DNA of 11,946 nt. It comes from CAAGNP01 sp964611185 (GTDB taxonomy: Bacteria; Bacteroidota; Bacteroidia; Bacteroidales; UBA932). A program made the position numbers and the translations under genes. The stretch lies in the NCBI GenBank assembly GCA_964611185.1, contig CAZSXE010000043.1, forward strand, positions 1-11,946. Direction: 5' to 3'. The notes under the pieces are model-generated. The model saw nothing but the letters and a program-made list of their open reading frames with translations. It did no database searches and had not been told where the DNA came from. This document shows, piece after piece, positions 1 through 8,126 of the stretch; within the stretch, counting starts at the first letter, position 1; the number at the start of each line of letters is the position of its first letter.

Positions 1-22
1 AACTATACTTCGTCAAAAAACG

Positions 23-2509
23 CTAATCGTTATTCATCTGTGGAATATCCACACTGTTTTGGTAATCTTCGAGGAGGTAGCGGCTGTAGAAGTCGGCCAT
101 TCTCCAGAAGAAATATTCGTTCATATTGCCGAAGCCGTGACGCTGACCGGGGAGGTAAAGCATTTCGAAGCGTTTATTTGCTTTAATAAGAGCATTTACC
201 ACTCTGGTGGTGTTGGCCGGGTGAACATTATCATCAACATCGCCGTGTACTAAAAGAAGCCTCCCTTTGAGATTCCCCACAAGTTCCTGATTCGTCTTAA
301 TACTGTAATTGAAAGTAGTATCTCCCTTTTCTGTAATTTTCTCAAGGACTCCGTGATGAGTCTCGCTCCACCATCTGTTATATATACTGTTGTCGTGGTT
401 TCCGGCACAGGAAACAGCTACTTTATAGAAATCGGGGTAAGTAAGAATGGCAGCAGTGGACATAAATCCTCCGCCGGAGTGCCCGTGAATACCCACTCGA
501 TTAATATCAATGAAGCTATGCCTTGCGGCCAATTGCTGGACTGCCACTTTCTGATCCTCGAGACCGTAGTCGCGAAGATTACCGTAGCCATAGTTGTGAT
601 ACCATTTTGAACGATTCGGGTGACCACCACGATTACCAACTGTAACTACTATAAATCCTATCTGGGCAAGGCGGTCTATACGGGTCATCCCCTTGGACCA
701 AAAATAGTTAGTAGCTTCTGTCTGAGGACCGGGATATACATATTCTATAATAGGATATACCTTAGTAGAATCGAAGTCAAAAGGTTTGTACATAACTCCG
801 TACAAATCAGTAATGCCGTCTGCCGCTTTTACTGAAAACGGCTCCGGAAATTTATATCCTGCCATAAGAAGTTGAGAGAAATCGGATGTCCCAAGATCCA
901 TCACCTTGCGCCCCATATTGTCATACAATACATTCTCAGGTGCAGTATCCACTCTTGAAGAGCTGTTTACAAAGAATTTGGCATCATCGCACATATACAC
1001 TCTGTTGTCATAATTTCCATCATCAAGGAGTTTGAAATTCGACCCGTCGAAATTGGCTCTGTAAAGATGCGCATAGTAAGGATTTTCCTTAGAATTTACT
1101 CCACAAGCGGTGAAATAAACTGTTTTGGCAGCGTTGTCAACTTTTATAACATCCTCCACATGCCAAGCCCCTGAAGTAATGGCATTTTTAAATGTACCGT
1201 CAGACCCATAAAGATAAAGATGTGCCCATCCGTTACGCTCAGACCACTGGATAACATCCTTACCTCCGTTTACCAGATTAAGACTGCGCGTCTCGATATA
1301 GGTATTCAATCTCTCTTCTATAACGACCTCCACACTATCAGAAGATACATTAACCTTGCAAACATCCACTCTTTTAAGATCTCTGCTCGAACGGGTAAGA
1401 TAGAAGGTGCTATTGTCTCCAAGCCATACATTAGAATAATATTTGGCATACATATCTTTGGTCAAAAAAGGTTTGCGTTCAAAATTTATCGACTGATCCT
1501 TATAAGTAGCCGTTTTTATCGCTTTAGATGTTTTGTCTTCCATATTAAACAAAAGAGTAAATACCTTAGGGCCAGGTTCTCCCGGCATTTGATATTTATA
1601 TGATTGAAGCTTGGGACGAGGCTCTGCAAGGGCATCAATAACCCAAAGTTCTTTAACCTCAGACATATCATATTTATTCATAACAAAATGCTTAGAATCG
1701 GGTGACCACAGCATATATGCTCCGTATCTTTTAGCACTATCGCGCTCCTCCATACCTCTGTAATCATCACCTCCGTAAGGACACCCCTTGGTTCCATCCT
1801 GAGTAAGGCGAGTCTCCACTACAGTACTGTCTTTTTCATCTTCCATAAGTTTACGAAGGTTAGACATATCGGTGTAATACAAATCGTACCCCTTGACATA
1901 CACTACATAGCTGCTATCAGGAGAAATGGATGCCCAGCGGGGAAAATCTTTCTCTTTCTCATTGTCGGAGACATCGGTAAGTTTACCTGTATTCACATCA
2001 TACTCAAAACGGAAAAGCTTTTTCTCCATCTCCGGACGCTTCTTGGGAGTATCCTTTTTTAATGAGTCTGATACTGCTTCTTCGTTTTTCTTCTTATCCT
2101 TTTTCTCGACCTCCATAGTGGATTGAATATCAAATGTAAAGATATGGTCATCTTTCAATTTGAGATTCTGAAAAGGGATATGAAGAGCATCGAAAGGGTC
2201 ACGGGTAATTTCGGTGATCTGCATCGCAAGTTTTTCAAGATTGAAAATTTCTCTCTTAGTTTTAGCCACAGGATCGACTATATAATACTGAGTTCCTTGA
2301 GATGTTTTCCACTGATACCAGAATTTATCGGAATTTTCAAACCAGTTGGGTCTGACACTCAAGGAATAGACCATTCTGCCGAGCTTCTTTTCCGAAAATC
2401 GTTCCGCAAGATCATAATTGGCCTTAATAACCTTATTCTGCTGAGACAATGCCGGAAGAGCGTTAAACAGCGATGCTGCAATAATTATTGCTAATAAATA
2501 TTTTCTCAT
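23..2509 (-). CDS. Secreted S9B family serine peptidase, dipeptidyl-peptidase IV type
   Basis: This exported peptidase probably removes N-terminal dipeptides (X-Pro or X-Ala type) from peptides in the periplasm or at the surface. I start it at the internal ATG at 2509 (828 residues), because a clear signal peptide begins there (MRKYLLAIII, cleavage near residue 22, ALS-QQ) and the longer frame would run into the upstream gene. The N-terminal half is the DPP IV beta-propeller; a Glu pair at about residues 254-255, before a Y-x3-WSPDS stretch, fits the double-Glu that binds the substrate amino terminus. The C-terminal alpha/beta hydrolase has the triad Ser678 (GHSGGG), Asp759 (HGDVDDNVHP) and His791 (GQRHGFG). 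It is longer than typical 720-740-residue DPP IV, partly through a Lys/Glu-rich insertion at about residues 133-165. It starts 17 bp after the phosphoesterase gene and is the last gene in the window. Family is certain; exact substrate preference is inferred. Confidence 0.93.
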   Translation of the reverse strand: MRKYLLAIIIAASLFNALPALSQQNKVIKANYDLAERFSEKKLGRMVYSLSVRPNWFENSDKFWYQWKTSQGTQYYIVDPVAKTKREIFNLEKLAMQITEITRDPFDALHIPFQNLKLKDDHIFTFDIQSTMEVEKKDKKKNEEAVSDSLKKDTPKKRPEMEKKLFRFEYDVNTGKLTDVSDNEKEKDFPRWASISPDSSYVVYVKGYDLYYTDMSNLRKLMEDEKDSTVVETRLTQDGTKGCPYGGDDYRGMEERDSAKRYGAYMLWSPDSKHFVMNKYDMSEVKELWVIDALAEPRPKLQSYKYQMPGEPGPKVFTLLFNMEDKTSKAIKTATYKDQSINFERKPFLTKDMYAKYYSNVWLGDNSTFYLTRSSRDLKRVDVCKVNVSSDSVEVVIEERLNTYIETRSLNLVNGGKDVIQWSERNGWAHLYLYGSDGTFKNAITSGAWHVEDVIKVDNAAKTVYFTACGVNSKENPYYAHLYRANFDGSNFKLLDDGNYDNRVYMCDDAKFFVNSSSRVDTAPENVLYDNMGRKVMDLGTSDFSQLLMAGYKFPEPFSVKAADGITDLYGVMYKPFDFDSTKVYPIIEYVYPGPQTEATNYFWSKGMTRIDRLAQIGFIVVTVGNRGGHPNRSKWYHNYGYGNLRDYGLEDQKVAVQQLAARHSFIDINRVGIHGHSGGGFMSTAAILTYPDFYKVAVSCAGNHDNSIYNRWWSETHHGVLEKITEKGDTTFNYSIKTNQELVGNLKGRLLLVHGDVDDNVHPANTTRVVNALIKANKRFEMLYLPGQRHGFGNMNEYFFWRMADFYSRYLLEDYQNSVDIPQMNND

Positions 2510-2526
2510 ATTATGGTGTTTATTAA

Positions 2527-3042
2527 TTAATATTCTCTCCAAACTTCCTTGTTTCTCTCCCACTCTCCCACTTCCATATCGGATATCTCCCCTTTCTCGA
2601 TTCTAAATCGCAGAGCAGTTCTCACAGGATGAATTCCGAATATACCCGCTGCTCCGGGATTGATAGTAAGCATATTATATTTCTTATCGTTGATTATTTT
2701 CAATATATGTGAATGTCCGCATATAAAAATGTCAGGCCGATGTGCGTTAATGAGTTCAAATGCTTTATAATCATACCTTCCCGGATACCCCCCAATATGC
2801 ATCATCAATATTTTCTTCCCCTCACACTCGAAAAACTGAACAATCGGCACTCTCTCCCTTATCTGAATGCCGTCACAATTTCCATAAACCCCTATCATAT
2901 ACTTAAACGACTGAATATCGAGAAGTGTTTTCAAATCTCCGAAATCACCCGCATGCCATATTTGGTCCACCGGCTTGAAAAATTCTTTCAAGGTGTCATC
3001 AAAACGACAATGAGTATCGGAAAGTAGCCCTATATATGCCAT
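2527..3042 (-). CDS. YfcE/MJ0936-type metallophosphoesterase
   Basis: A 171-residue cytosolic calcineurin-like phosphoesterase of the small YfcE/MJ0936 class, which uses two divalent metals to hydrolyse phosphodiesters; the natural substrate of these enzymes is poorly known. All metal-ligand motifs are present in order: Asp9-x-His11 (SDTH), Asp33 (HAGDFGD), Asn55 (GNCD), His82 (MMHIGG) and Gly109-His110-Ser111-His112 (GHSH). The conserved NPGAAG turn (about residues 128-133) is also there. The length is normal for the family and no signal peptide or membrane segment is seen. The ATG lies 8 bp downstream of the acyltransferase stop with an AT-rich leader and no Shine-Dalgarno sequence, so it is probably translated from the shared message. 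Confidence 0.93.
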   Translation of the reverse strand: MAYIGLLSDTHCRFDDTLKEFFKPVDQIWHAGDFGDLKTLLDIQSFKYMIGVYGNCDGIQIRERVPIVQFFECEGKKILMMHIGGYPGRYDYKAFELINAHRPDIFICGHSHILKIINDKKYNMLTINPGAAGIFGIHPVRTALRFRIEKGEISDMEVGEWERNKEVWREY

Positions 3043-3050
3043 TTTTAAAC

Positions 3051-4238
3051 TTATAATTTAATAATTATTTTCTTTTTGTACAGCCACACTGCAAGCAACA
3101 AAAAGATAAGAACATAGACCAATGAGTACATAAGTGAAGCATATTCGTTGTCCCCAAATATGGAAGCGCAGCAATTGTTATAGAACCACGCTGAAAGATT
3201 GGTAGTTTTTTCTACAATAGCCCCATCCTGAACTGTCTCATAAGTCCACCTGATAACTCTGCTAAAAAGTTTCGAGAACACCCCCGCCATCACAAACACA
3301 AACAGCGGATTCATCCCGAGAGCTTTAAACGGGAAAAAGGCTTTCTCCCTCCCTTTTATATCTATGAAATAGATAAACAAAGCAAGCATCAGAATAGCCC
3401 ACCCACCGGCATAGAAGACATAAGAGCCTGTCCACAGAGCCTTGTTTATCGGAAGCCATATACTTAATACACAGCCTATTCCCAGACAAATAAGGCCTGA
3501 GGTATATAATTTGGCGACAGCCTCAGTCTTTTCGGGAGTGATGCGTATAATCTGCCCCATAAGAAACCCGAGCAAAACTGTTCCGGAGCCTGAAATCACC
3601 CCAAGCAGCCCCTCCGGATCGAATGGGATACCGAATCCGTGATATACATGATTTTCGCCCAAAAGGGCAATGTCTATCTTGCCTGAAATATTCCCTTCAA
3701 GTGTACTCCACCCCTCTCCGCCAAAAACTCGAAGGATAATCCAGTGTACTGCAAGCAGCAATATGAGAGCTATTGAAATTTTTTTCTGACTTTTCAGCCA
3801 TAAGGCAATAAAACCCCCCACCACATAGCAGAGTGCTATCCTCTGAAGCACCCCGAAGATTCTCAAATGCTCAAGCCAATAAACATAATTTTCTCCGAAA
3901 GTCATCTCAGGATCGGGATAAGTGGGATAAAAAGGGAAAGCATTCAGCCCAAGCCCCACAAGAAAAATCAAAATACCTCTTTTCAAAAGTCTCCATATAG
4001 ATTTACGATCGAGCTTTTCCTCGTGCTTGGCAAACGAAAAAGCCATAGCAACACCTACCACAAACAGAAAAAAAGGAAACACAAGATCTGTGGGTGTGCA
4101 TCCGCTCCAAGGAGCATGTTTTAATGGTGAAAAGACATATTTCCAAGATCCGGGGTTATTAACCACAATCATCCCTGCCACAGTCATCCCCCTAAGGACA
4201 TCAAGTGCCACATAACGATTAGATTTTATCTCTGCCAT
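3051..4238 (-). CDS. COG4299/DUF5009 membrane acyltransferase, HGSNAT/NagX-like
   Basis: A polytopic inner-membrane protein of 395 residues related to heparan-alpha-glucosaminide N-acetyltransferase. The family is thought to move acyl (acetyl) groups across the membrane onto sugars, especially amino sugars. About ten hydrophobic helices can be placed, near residues 10-28, 50-70, 84-103, 126-148, 154-172, 209-233, 241-264, 268-294, 305-327 and 366-388. Family motifs are LDVLRGMTVAGMI near the N terminus, KHAPWSGCTPTDLVFPFF with His41 in the position of the HGSNAT active-site histidine, GVLQRIALCY, and FDPEGLLG. The C terminus is short and basic (KKKIIIKL). It lies 43 bp after the GNAT gene, the largest gap in the cluster, which contains a possible promoter. 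A link to N-acetylmuramic acid released by the NamZ-like enzyme upstream is possible but unproven. Confidence 0.88.
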   Translation of the reverse strand: MAEIKSNRYVALDVLRGMTVAGMIVVNNPGSWKYVFSPLKHAPWSGCTPTDLVFPFFLFVVGVAMAFSFAKHEEKLDRKSIWRLLKRGILIFLVGLGLNAFPFYPTYPDPEMTFGENYVYWLEHLRIFGVLQRIALCYVVGGFIALWLKSQKKISIALILLLAVHWIILRVFGGEGWSTLEGNISGKIDIALLGENHVYHGFGIPFDPEGLLGVISGSGTVLLGFLMGQIIRITPEKTEAVAKLYTSGLICLGIGCVLSIWLPINKALWTGSYVFYAGGWAILMLALFIYFIDIKGREKAFFPFKALGMNPLFVFVMAGVFSKLFSRVIRWTYETVQDGAIVEKTTNLSAWFYNNCCASIFGDNEYASLMYSLVYVLIFLLLAVWLYKKKIIIKL

Positions 4239-4257
4239 AACGATTTAGATTAGTATG

Positions 4258-4265
4258 CAAATTTA
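4258..4265 (-). promoter_or_regulatory. Possible Bacteroidetes -7 element for the acyltransferase gene
   Basis: On the minus strand this reads TAAATTTG, an exact match to the Bacteroidetes -7 motif TAnnTTTG, 19 bp upstream of the acyltransferase ATG and within the largest intergenic gap of the cluster. No TTTG is found at the usual -33 distance, and the motif is easily met by chance in AT-rich DNA, so this is only a candidate. Confidence 0.25.
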
Positions 4266-4281
4266 ACAAAATTTAAGAATA

Positions 4282-4773
4282 TCACCCCTTACGATATATG
4301 TGCGACACTATTTCAAATCCCCTTTTTTCAAAAAATTTATGAGCCGGATGATTTTCCTTCCCCGATTCGAGATAAAAATCTCTCACTCCACGGCTTGAAA
4401 GCCAATTCATCCCCTCATCAAGAAGAGCCTGCCCCACACCTTGATGTCGAGCAGTCGGAAGTACAAGAATATCACATATAACTCCATAAGGATCAGCCCC
4501 ATCCTCTTCAATCGACACCACTGTAAATCCCTTGATTTCATCATTATCCCCTTTGCAGACAAAAACAGAAGAATCGTCTGATACGATTTTTTCTTTAATA
4601 TATTTTTCCCACATTTCAAGTCCGTCATCAGCAGTAACATTGGGAGCTTTAGCTACCCCCATCTGTATTTCTCCATGAGAAATATACTGAGGCTGCGATT
4701 TTAGATTGTTCCAAAAAATGTCTGAAAGTGATTGAATATCTGCCTCATCACCCGTTACTATTTTATTATTCAT
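4282..4773 (-). CDS. GNAT family N-acetyltransferase
   Basis: A 163-residue cytosolic GNAT-fold protein that should transfer an acetyl group from acetyl-CoA to an unknown amine. The acetyl-CoA pyrophosphate loop (motif A) is at residues 109-116 (R-H-Q-G-V-G-Q-A, the R/Q-x-x-G-x-G/A signature), preceded by the beta-4 strand ending in DILVLPTA. Motif B follows as HPAHKFFEKRGFEIVSHIYRK near the C terminus, giving the typical ending in which a helix carries the 'ye+ Gf' element. The N-terminal part (WNNLKSQPQYISHGE) resembles stand-alone GNATs of this length. Its ATG shares one base with the stop of the preceding gene (TAATG), so translation is likely coupled. The substrate cannot be told from sequence. 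Confidence 0.9.
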   Translation of the reverse strand: MNNKIVTGDEADIQSLSDIFWNNLKSQPQYISHGEIQMGVAKAPNVTADDGLEMWEKYIKEKIVSDDSSVFVCKGDNDEIKGFTVVSIEEDGADPYGVICDILVLPTARHQGVGQALLDEGMNWLSSRGVRDFYLESGKENHPAHKFFEKRGFEIVSHIYRKG

Positions 4774-6362
4774 TATTTCTTTTTCTTTTTTCTTTCAGAG
4801 AACATAAATACAAGCATAGTCAGCAATCCGGTCACAATGAGAAAGATCGTTATCCATATAATTCCGGAGCTCAATCTGTCTGAACGCACCCCTATACTCG
4901 CAAACAACGGAATACTAAGATCCTGAAAAACAATTTCAAAAAGAGATGCCACCGAAATACCTCCGAGTATGATATTCAAAAGAGTTCCCTGCCTCACACC
5001 CCTTGCCTCACTTATATTTGTAAGAGAATTATCTACCCTTTCCATCATACTTTCGAGTTTCTGCGACTCCGCTTCGATAGAAAGCCTCTCCATCGTTCTA
5101 TCAAACATTATTTTATGCGAAACGAATTTGGAATATTTGACTGCGTCCAATTCCATAAGGAGTTTGGTTATTTCGAGATTCAGAGTAGCATTGTTTTCTA
5201 TGGAACGCTCCGGATTAGAATATGCCTCTCCAAGGACCGAATCCAGCAACCTGTCATTGGCATACATAACAGTATATTTTTTCGCTAAAATCATCTCAAG
5301 AATAAGAAGATACTCAGGCCAAGAAACATGGTAATGACTTCTCTCTTTGAGATGCTCCGCCCAATCCGTGGGAGATTCCTTTCCTCCTCTGAGCCCATAA
5401 GTCCCGAAGACCACACACACATTCTGGTTTGCAAGGATCAAATCATCAGTATCGATGGCAATATTGCTACCACATACATCATCAAACGATTCTATGGTCC
5501 TGTACGGCCACTCAGCAGGATAAAGGGACATCAGCCCCACCAATTCTCTCTTATGCTCATCGTTGATATGAGAAATGATATTTTCCTCTTTGAGGGTAGA
5601 AAAAAGATTATCATAATGTTTTACACTCTCCCACACATCCACAAAGGCATAACTCATATCGTGAAGCCTCGTAAAATCAGATTTCTTTTTCATTTTGCTA
5701 AAAAGAATATCGTGGCTGCATCTAAGTATGTTTTTCTTATAACGGATAAACACCTCATTCATAGAACTGCGCCCAAGGCTGAGATTATCAAGGGCAACCG
5801 GTTTTGAATCTATTATCCAGTCCCCATCCTCATCAAGATAAAGGTCTGATATGCTTACATCATTAACTTCAAGATTAATATTTGTCGCTTCGGCATCATC
5901 ATCACTCCCCCAATGCTCCGCACCGAGACTCAGGGAAATCATCTCTATAAGATGGTCTGTGGTGAGCAACTCCGATTTCTTACAATAATCCCCATCAATT
6001 ACCATTCTGTATGTAAGAGAAACAGTCTTATTAAAGAAGACAGACATCTCTACATGAATATGACCGGAAATATCCACCTCATAAGGATCATCAAGGTGAA
6101 TAGAGAAGTTAAATCCCCTTAATTTATATCTGTGGACGGGCCTGTGGGCAGGATCATAAATAAATATCTGTTGATCAATAGCCGAAACATCGGGGGTCAA
6201 AAAATCTTTACTGACCCCATCAAGATACTCACATATATTTTTCCTTTCTTTAGGCTGCTGCTCTACCGAAAAAATTTGAATATATACCAGGGACATCCCG
6301 TCATACCTCAGCCCTTTCAACTCATCACTGTTACAGCACCATTTATCTTCATTATTCTTCAT
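4773..6362 (-). CDS. Unrecognised protein with two C-terminal membrane helices
   Basis: I do not recognise this 529-residue protein. Residues 1 to about 455 look soluble and cytosolic: an acidic, beta-rich N-terminal part with DDD and DEDGDW clusters near 153-181, then a mainly helical part. Residues about 395-450 look like a long amphipathic helix or coiled coil (MERLSIEAESQKLESMMERV). Two hydrophobic helices follow at about 460-480 and 500-521, joined by a short loop, and the chain ends in RKKKKK. This order (soluble domain, long helix, two helices at the extreme C terminus) recalls CorA-type channels, but there is no GMN motif, so a transport role is not supported. The start codon overlaps the nadA stop (ATGA) and its stop overlaps the GNAT start (TAATG), which argues for a real, co-translated gene. 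Nothing suggests it is broken. Confidence 0.85.
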   Translation of the reverse strand: MKNNEDKWCCNSDELKGLRYDGMSLVYIQIFSVEQQPKERKNICEYLDGVSKDFLTPDVSAIDQQIFIYDPAHRPVHRYKLRGFNFSIHLDDPYEVDISGHIHVEMSVFFNKTVSLTYRMVIDGDYCKKSELLTTDHLIEMISLSLGAEHWGSDDDAEATNINLEVNDVSISDLYLDEDGDWIIDSKPVALDNLSLGRSSMNEVFIRYKKNILRCSHDILFSKMKKKSDFTRLHDMSYAFVDVWESVKHYDNLFSTLKEENIISHINDEHKRELVGLMSLYPAEWPYRTIESFDDVCGSNIAIDTDDLILANQNVCVVFGTYGLRGGKESPTDWAEHLKERSHYHVSWPEYLLILEMILAKKYTVMYANDRLLDSVLGEAYSNPERSIENNATLNLEITKLLMELDAVKYSKFVSHKIMFDRTMERLSIEAESQKLESMMERVDNSLTNISEARGVRQGTLLNIILGGISVASLFEIVFQDLSIPLFASIGVRSDRLSSGIIWITIFLIVTGLLTMLVFMFSERKKKKK

Positions 6363-7282
6363 AGCTCCAACATTCTTTTCACAGGGATTATAGCCCTCCG
6401 TGCAATGCCACTCTCGACCGAAACCACATATTGCTCTTGAGCCAATGCCTCGTACAAGCTCTGTAAAGTAGTCATTTTCATCGACTTGCAGATAGTTTGA
6501 GAGTCTATTGGAATAAATTCTTTATCAGGGTTGTCTTTTCTTAGTTTATGTAGAGCGCCACTCTCCGTGGCAATAAGAAACCTTTTCTTCAAAGATTCGC
6601 GTGCGTGCTTCATAATTCCCGAAGTGGAATAGATAAAGCAGCTCGGATTGGAAAGTATCCTTTCATCAGAAGAGCAAGAGGATTCGGGGTGGATGAGAAC
6701 ATCTGCATCGGGATACTGTTTCATCATATCAAGCACAACTTTTGTCGTTATTAAATGATGAACGATACAGTTACCATTCCACACTTCCATTTTTCTCCCA
6801 GTCGCTTTCGCAATATAACTACCAAGATGCTGATCCGGCACAAAAAGAATCTCCCTGTCTTCAGGGATAGACCTTACCACTTTCAAAGCATTGGCAGAGG
6901 TGCAGCAAATATCTGTTTCACTCTTAGTCTCTGCAGTAGTATTGACATAACTTACCACTACACCCCTCGGGTGCAATTTTTTCCAGCTGCGAAGCTCTCC
7001 CACACTCACTCCGTCTGCAAGCGAACATCCCGCTCCGAGAACAGGGATAAGAACTTTTTTGGAGGGAGAAAGAATAGCAGCTGTCTCAGCCATAAAATGA
7101 ACTCCACAAAAAACTATTACATCAGCTTGAGTAGAAGCAGCTTTTCTTGAAAGTTCGAGAGAGTCTCCGAGAAAATCGGCAATATCCTGTATATCGGGAT
7201 CGGAATAATAATGTGCAAGCACAATAGCATTCTTCTCTTTTTTCAATCGAGCAATCTCTTCAATAATTTCTTGTTTATTCAT
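6359..7282 (-). CDS. nadA: Quinolinate synthase NadA
   Basis: NadA condenses iminoaspartate, the product of NadB, with dihydroxyacetone phosphate to give quinolinate, using a [4Fe-4S] cluster in which three cysteines bind iron and the fourth iron is free for substrate. The 307-residue protein is of the short type. The three expected ligands are Cys86 (LGAGCSLAD), Cys172 (WNGNCIVH) and Cys265 (TICKSMKMTTL). Other family landmarks are LAHYYSDPDIQDIADFLGDS near the N terminus, FCGVHFMAETA, VVSYVNTTAETK, YSTSGIMKHA and the closing RMLEL. The segment HPESSCSSDERI carries an extra cysteine that is not one of the expected ligands. The start is 2 bp downstream of the nadC stop, and the end overlaps the next gene by 4 bp. 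Confidence 0.97.
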   Translation of the reverse strand: MNKQEIIEEIARLKKEKNAIVLAHYYSDPDIQDIADFLGDSLELSRKAASTQADVIVFCGVHFMAETAAILSPSKKVLIPVLGAGCSLADGVSVGELRSWKKLHPRGVVVSYVNTTAETKSETDICCTSANALKVVRSIPEDREILFVPDQHLGSYIAKATGRKMEVWNGNCIVHHLITTKVVLDMMKQYPDADVLIHPESSCSSDERILSNPSCFIYSTSGIMKHARESLKKRFLIATESGALHKLRKDNPDKEFIPIDSQTICKSMKMTTLQSLYEALAQEQYVVSVESGIARRAIIPVKRMLEL

Positions 7283-7284
7283 AA

Positions 7285-8124
7285 TTATTTTACTTGAATG
7301 TTCATACTTATATCCAATGCTTTTACCGAATGAGTCAGAGCGCCTACGCTAATAAAATCGACACCGGTAGCTGCCACAGAGCGCAACCGCTGAAGATTCA
7401 TATTGCCGGAGGCTTCAGTTTTGGCTCTTCCCCCTATTATACCTACTGCTTTCTCCATCGTCTGGTTATCCATATTGTCAAGCATAATAATATCTGCTTT
7501 CGATTCGATTGCCTGCTCCACTTCAGAAAGATTTGTGGTCTCCACTTCGATTTTGATCTTCGGATCAATATGGGCACGCACCTGATTGACCGCCTTGGAG
7601 ATAGATCCTGCCATTTTTATATGATTATCCTTTATCATAGCCATATCGTAAAGGCCCATTCTATGATTTTCTCCTCCACCGTCCTTTACGGCCATTTTAT
7701 CAAGCACTCTCATCCCTGGAGCTGTTTTTCGCGTATCTAAGAGCTTGGTCTTGGTACCTTCAAGCTCCTTCACATATTTTGAAGTCTCGGTAGCAATTCC
7801 CGACATCCTTTGAAAAATATTGAGAGAGAGTCTCTCACCGCGAAGAAGGGTAGGGTAAGAAGCATCTATTTTTAAAATAACATCTCCTTTTTTTACACTA
7901 TCTCCGTCAGAGACATACTGTGTCCATATAATATCACTTTGAAAACGGTTAAAAACCATCTTCACCACACTAAGTCCCGAAATCACACCGTCTCCTTTTG
8001 CTGTCATTGTGGCCACAGCCTGCGATGACTCCGGTATAATGGAATCTGTCGTAATATCTCCTGTGTTTATATCCTCCTCGAGAGCAAGATCTATTAATTT
8101 TTCAATCAAATGTTTATATTCCAT
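7285..8124 (-). CDS. nadC: Nicotinate-nucleotide pyrophosphorylase (carboxylating) NadC
   Basis: NadC, quinolinate phosphoribosyltransferase, converts quinolinate and PRPP to nicotinate mononucleotide, pyrophosphate and carbon dioxide; it is the third step of de novo NAD synthesis and acts in the cytosol as a dimer or hexamer. The 279 residues match the family's usual length. Conserved motifs in order are EDINTGDITTDS (17-28), GERLSLNIFQRMSGIAT (96-112), DTRKTAPGMR (130-139), GGGENHRMGLYDMAMIKDNH (149-168), KIEVETTNL (191-199), IMLDNM (213-218), EASGNM (237-242) and VGALTHS (260-266). The basic residues Arg98, Arg132, Lys133, His154, Arg155 and Lys165 fit the substrate-binding set. It sits between nadB and nadA with 2-bp gaps on both sides, so all three should be made together. 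Confidence 0.97.
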   Translation of the reverse strand: MEYKHLIEKLIDLALEEDINTGDITTDSIIPESSQAVATMTAKGDGVISGLSVVKMVFNRFQSDIIWTQYVSDGDSVKKGDVILKIDASYPTLLRGERLSLNIFQRMSGIATETSKYVKELEGTKTKLLDTRKTAPGMRVLDKMAVKDGGGENHRMGLYDMAMIKDNHIKMAGSISKAVNQVRAHIDPKIKIEVETTNLSEVEQAIESKADIIMLDNMDNQTMEKAVGIIGGRAKTEASGNMNLQRLRSVAATGVDFISVGALTHSVKALDISMNIQVK

Positions 8125-8126
8125 AT

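Noticed and set aside
2510..2563. Longer N terminus for the DPP IV-type peptidase (18 more residues)
   Set aside because: The extension precedes a complete signal peptide and would overlap the 3' end of the phosphoesterase gene; the ATG at 2509 leaves a clean 17-bp spacer.
5328..5807. A 159-codon open frame on the plus strand
   Set aside because: It is antisense to the unrecognised 529-residue gene, whose overlapping start and stop with nadA and the GNAT gene support the minus-strand reading.
6662..6690. NadA might lack an iron-sulfur ligand because HPEC reads HPESSC
   Set aside because: The expected ligands are Cys86, Cys172 and Cys265, all present; E. coli NadA also has no cysteine directly after HPE, so this position is not a ligand.
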